Of a stretch of DNA of 16,109 nucleotides, positions 14,375-16,109 are shown piece after piece. The notes below the pieces were generated by a model. It searched no databases. It was not told the origin of the DNA and saw only the letters and a list, made by a program, of their open reading frames with translations. Source of the DNA: an uncultured Eubacteriales bacterium (lineage in GTDB: Bacteria > Bacillota > Clostridia > Oscillospirales > Oscillospiraceae); assembly GCA_949744025.1 (NCBI GenBank), contig CATJWA010000127.1:1-16109 (forward strand), given 5' to 3'. Position 1 is the first letter of the stretch. Every line of letters starts with the position of its first letter. A program made the translations under genes and the position numbers.

Positions 14375-15757
14375 TTATTCCAGACCCTCCACAATTTTTC
14401 TGAACGTGTCTCCGCGCTCGACAAAGTTCTTAAACCGGTCAAAGGACGAGCACGCGGGGCTGAGCAGCACCGCGTCGCCCTCCTGCGCGTAATTCGACGC
14501 GGCAAGCACAGTCTCCTCAAAGCCCTCGAGCACATACACCGGCGGGCCGTAACCCGCCTCCCTCTCCGCCTCAAGCACGGCGTCGCGGATTTTCTCCGCC
14601 GTCTCGCCCGTGAGAAACAGCGCCTTGACGCGCCCGGTTATCTCGCGCGCCAGTCCGTCAAAGGGTATGTTCTTGTCATGCCCTCCGGCAATGAGTATGG
14701 TTTTTTCCTTGAACGAGCGCAGCCCCGCCGCCGTGCGCGTCGGGCTGGAGGCTATCGAGTCGTTGTAATACCTCACTCCGCGCAGGGTGCGTACAAGCTC
14801 CAGGCGGTGGGCAACGCCGGCAAAGGAGCGTGCCACCGCCCGGCAGTTCTCCGCGCTGACAAGGCCGTCCACCGCCGCGAAGGCCGCCATCATGTTCTCG
14901 ATATTGTGCGCGCCCGGCAGGCGTATTTCGTCCGCGTCCATTATCCTCACGCCGCCGCGGCGTATCACGCCGTCCGTGCAGCTATAGCCGCTCTCCACAG
15001 CCTCCATGCGCGAAAACCACAGGATATCCGCTTTAGCTTCCCGCTCAAACGAGCGCGTTATCTCGTTGTCACGGTTGAGCACCAGACGGCAGTCCGCCCC
15101 CTGGCGGCTGAAAATGCTCTTTTTAGCCCAGATATAGTCCTCATAGCTCGGATGTACGTCCAGGTGGTTCGGGAAAACATTCGTCACCACCGCCGTGTCG
15201 GGACGGCAGTCCATGCCGTGAAGCTGGAATGAGCTCAGCTCCAGCACTGCGATGTCGATTTTTTTCATCTCCGGCACCTCGGCAAGCAGGGGCTTGCCTA
15301 TGTTGCCGCCCAGGTGCACCGTGTAACCCTGTTTTTTCAGGAGCTCGGAAATCAGCGTCGTGGTCGTCGTCTTGCCGTCCGAGCCGGTTACGGCTATGGT
15401 CCTGCACGGACACAGCGCGAAAAACGCCTCCATCTCGCTGGTTATCACGGCACCGTTTTTTTTAGCGCCCTCCAGCGCGTTCGGATGCAGCCCCGGGGTG
15501 CGGAACACAACGTCAAAGTGCATATCCTCAAGATAGTCCGCGCCCAGGCGCAGCTTCACTCCCATGTCCTCAAGCTCCCGCGCGGCAGAGCCGAGCTGCG
15601 GGCGAGTGCGCATGTCGCAGGCCGTAACGCCGCAGCCGTAGCTCACAAGCAGCCTTATAAGCGGCATATTGCTCACGCCCGTGCCGACCACAGCGACCCG
15701 CTCTGAGCGCAGGGACTGAAAATATTCGTCAAAAGTCAAGGTATCCTCACCTTCCAT
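14375..15757 (-). CDS. murD: UDP-N-acetylmuramoylalanine--D-glutamate ligase (MurD)
   Basis: MurD adds D-glutamate to UDP-MurNAc-L-Ala in the cytosol, the second amino acid step of peptidoglycan precursor synthesis. The 460-residue protein has a Rossmann-like N-terminal domain (VAVVGTGVSNMPLI), the ATPase loop TGSDGKTTT (124-132), ELSSFQL (173-179), FPNHLDVHPSYEDYIWAKKSIF with the lysine near 212, HRLELV, and the C-terminal NDSIASSPTRT and SSFDRFKNFVERGDTF. These are all diagnostic of MurD. The start at 15757 is supported by AGGGGA 8 bases upstream. An ATG 60 bases earlier would place the protein start inside the promoter. It is the first gene of an operon with two peptidases, yunB and ligA, away from any visible dcw cluster. 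Confidence 0.97.
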   Translation of the reverse strand: MEGEDTLTFDEYFQSLRSERVAVVGTGVSNMPLIRLLVSYGCGVTACDMRTRPQLGSAARELEDMGVKLRLGADYLEDMHFDVVFRTPGLHPNALEGAKKNGAVITSEMEAFFALCPCRTIAVTGSDGKTTTTTLISELLKKQGYTVHLGGNIGKPLLAEVPEMKKIDIAVLELSSFQLHGMDCRPDTAVVTNVFPNHLDVHPSYEDYIWAKKSIFSRQGADCRLVLNRDNEITRSFEREAKADILWFSRMEAVESGYSCTDGVIRRGGVRIMDADEIRLPGAHNIENMMAAFAAVDGLVSAENCRAVARSFAGVAHRLELVRTLRGVRYYNDSIASSPTRTAAGLRSFKEKTILIAGGHDKNIPFDGLAREITGRVKALFLTGETAEKIRDAVLEAEREAGYGPPVYVLEGFEETVLAASNYAQEGDAVLLSPACSSFDRFKNFVERGDTFRKIVEGLE

Positions 15758-15785
15758 TATTTGTTCCCCTATAATTATATACACG

Positions 15786-15814
15786 ATTATAGCCTTAATC
15801 CCACGCAAAAACAA
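15786..15814 (-). promoter_or_regulatory. Predicted promoter of the murD operon
   Basis: On the minus strand TTGTTT (15809-15814) and TATAAT (15786-15791) are 17 bases apart. Transcription would start near 15779, giving a leader of about 20 bases. The -35 box shares the inverted repeat at 15812-15825 with the divergent rnpB promoter. Confidence 0.7.
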
Positions 15815-15822
15815 CATTTTTG

Positions 15823-15851
15823 TTGACTATAGCGTCCAACTTGTGTAAAAT
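15823..15851 (+). promoter_or_regulatory. Predicted promoter of rnpB
   Basis: TTGACT (15823-15828) and TAAAAT (15846-15851) are separated by 17 bases, which places the RNA start near 15858. The strong -35 box suits a highly expressed stable RNA. Confidence 0.78.
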
Positions 15852-15856
15852 CACAT

Positions 15857-16109
15857 CTGCAAGCAGGCCGAACGACCGCGGGCACATTCCGAAAGGAAGT
15901 GCGTGAGGAAAGTCCGGGCTCCGCAGGGCAAGGATAACGGGTAACGCCCGCCAGGGGTGACCCTCGGACAAGTGCAACAGAAATATACCGCCGCGCCGCC
16001 CCATAAACGGGGCCTCCTCAAAACCGGGTTTTGCGGGGAAAGGAGGAGCAGCGTAATGAGTGAGTTTTCATGCTTGCATGGAAACGAACGATATGCAGCT
16101 TGCGACTAC
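15857..16109 (+). ncRNA. rnpB: RNase P RNA, bacterial type A (partial, 3' end missing)
   Basis: This is the catalytic RNA of RNase P, which matures tRNA 5' ends. The core GAGGAAAGTCCGGGCTCC (about 15905-15922) is the conserved P4 region. It is followed by GCAGGGCAAGG, TAACGGGTAACGCCCG, GACAAGTGCAACAGAAATAT (about 15967-15986) and ACCGCC. A GAAA-capped hairpin, GCACATTCC with GGAAGTGC, lies before the core (about 15877-15898). The features match type A (ancestral) RNA rather than the Bacillus type B. The 5' end is set from the promoter and is approximate. About 250 bases are present. The 3' strand of the P4 core and the end of the molecule lie beyond the window. No protein frame inside it is credible. 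Confidence 0.94.

Noticed and set aside
14374..14574. N-terminal extension of the first M42 peptidase
   Set aside because: The 67 extra residues are mostly Arg, Cys and Ala and overlap the end of murD. A ribosome binding site and the family length support the start at 14373.
15795..16004. Minus-strand small protein overlapping rnpB
   Set aside because: The sequence is the RNase P RNA core on the plus strand. The apparent protein has no support.
1..16109. CRISPR array, insertion sequence, prophage or defence island
   Set aside because: No regularly spaced repeats, transposase, integrase, terminal repeats or defence-gene motifs were seen on either strand. The gene content is uniformly chromosomal housekeeping.

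Overview
The window is GC-rich (by eye about 58-60%). Its gene content points to a spore-forming, anaerobic Firmicute of the class Clostridia, probably a high-GC lineage such as Oscillospirales. That placement is an inference. It rests on a YunB-type sporulation protein, a two-subunit iron-sulfur (class I) fumarase, a DegV/FakB protein, clostridial-style MurD sequence, strong AGGAGG-like ribosome binding sites and near-consensus sigma-A promoters. No mobile element, phage gene, CRISPR array, tRNA or rRNA was seen. Everything looks like ordinary chromosome.

Layout from left to right. (1) The 3' end of a plus-strand gene with an intrinsic terminator (1-121). (2) A minus-strand group: ddl and murF, overlapping by 4 bases, then a small cupin gene with its own promoter (137-3013). 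ddl and murF make D-Ala-D-Ala and add it to the peptidoglycan precursor. (3) A divergent promoter region (3014-3280) leads into a plus-strand pair: a DEDDh 3'-5' exonuclease with a C-terminal zinc-ribbon-like segment, and a PIG-V-like GT-C glycosyltransferase. (4) secG alone on its own promoter, closed by a two-way terminator. (5) A minus-strand operon: fumarase alpha, fumarase beta, and a MetA-family homoserine acyltransferase that carries the Glu111 typical of acetyl-CoA-using enzymes. (6) degV, divergent from the fumarase operon and closed by another two-way terminator. (7) A minus-strand operon: murD, two tandem M42 aminopeptidases, yunB and ligA, with very tight or overlapping junctions. 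(8) The RNase P RNA gene rnpB, divergent from murD and cut off by the window end.

The genes serve cell-wall precursor synthesis (Ddl, MurF, MurD), protein export (SecG), methionine and C4-acid metabolism (MetA, fumarase), lipid handling (DegV), DNA and RNA maintenance (LigA, exonuclease, RNase P), peptide turnover (M42) and sporulation (YunB). I found no convincing new multi-gene system. The points worth a second look are modest: a perfect palindrome in the ddl leader, a three-hairpin leader before the exonuclease, a structured junction with no visible ribosome binding site before the glycosyltransferase, an inverted repeat joining the murD and rnpB -35 boxes, and unusual operon partnerships (metA with fumarase; murD with peptidases, yunB and ligA).
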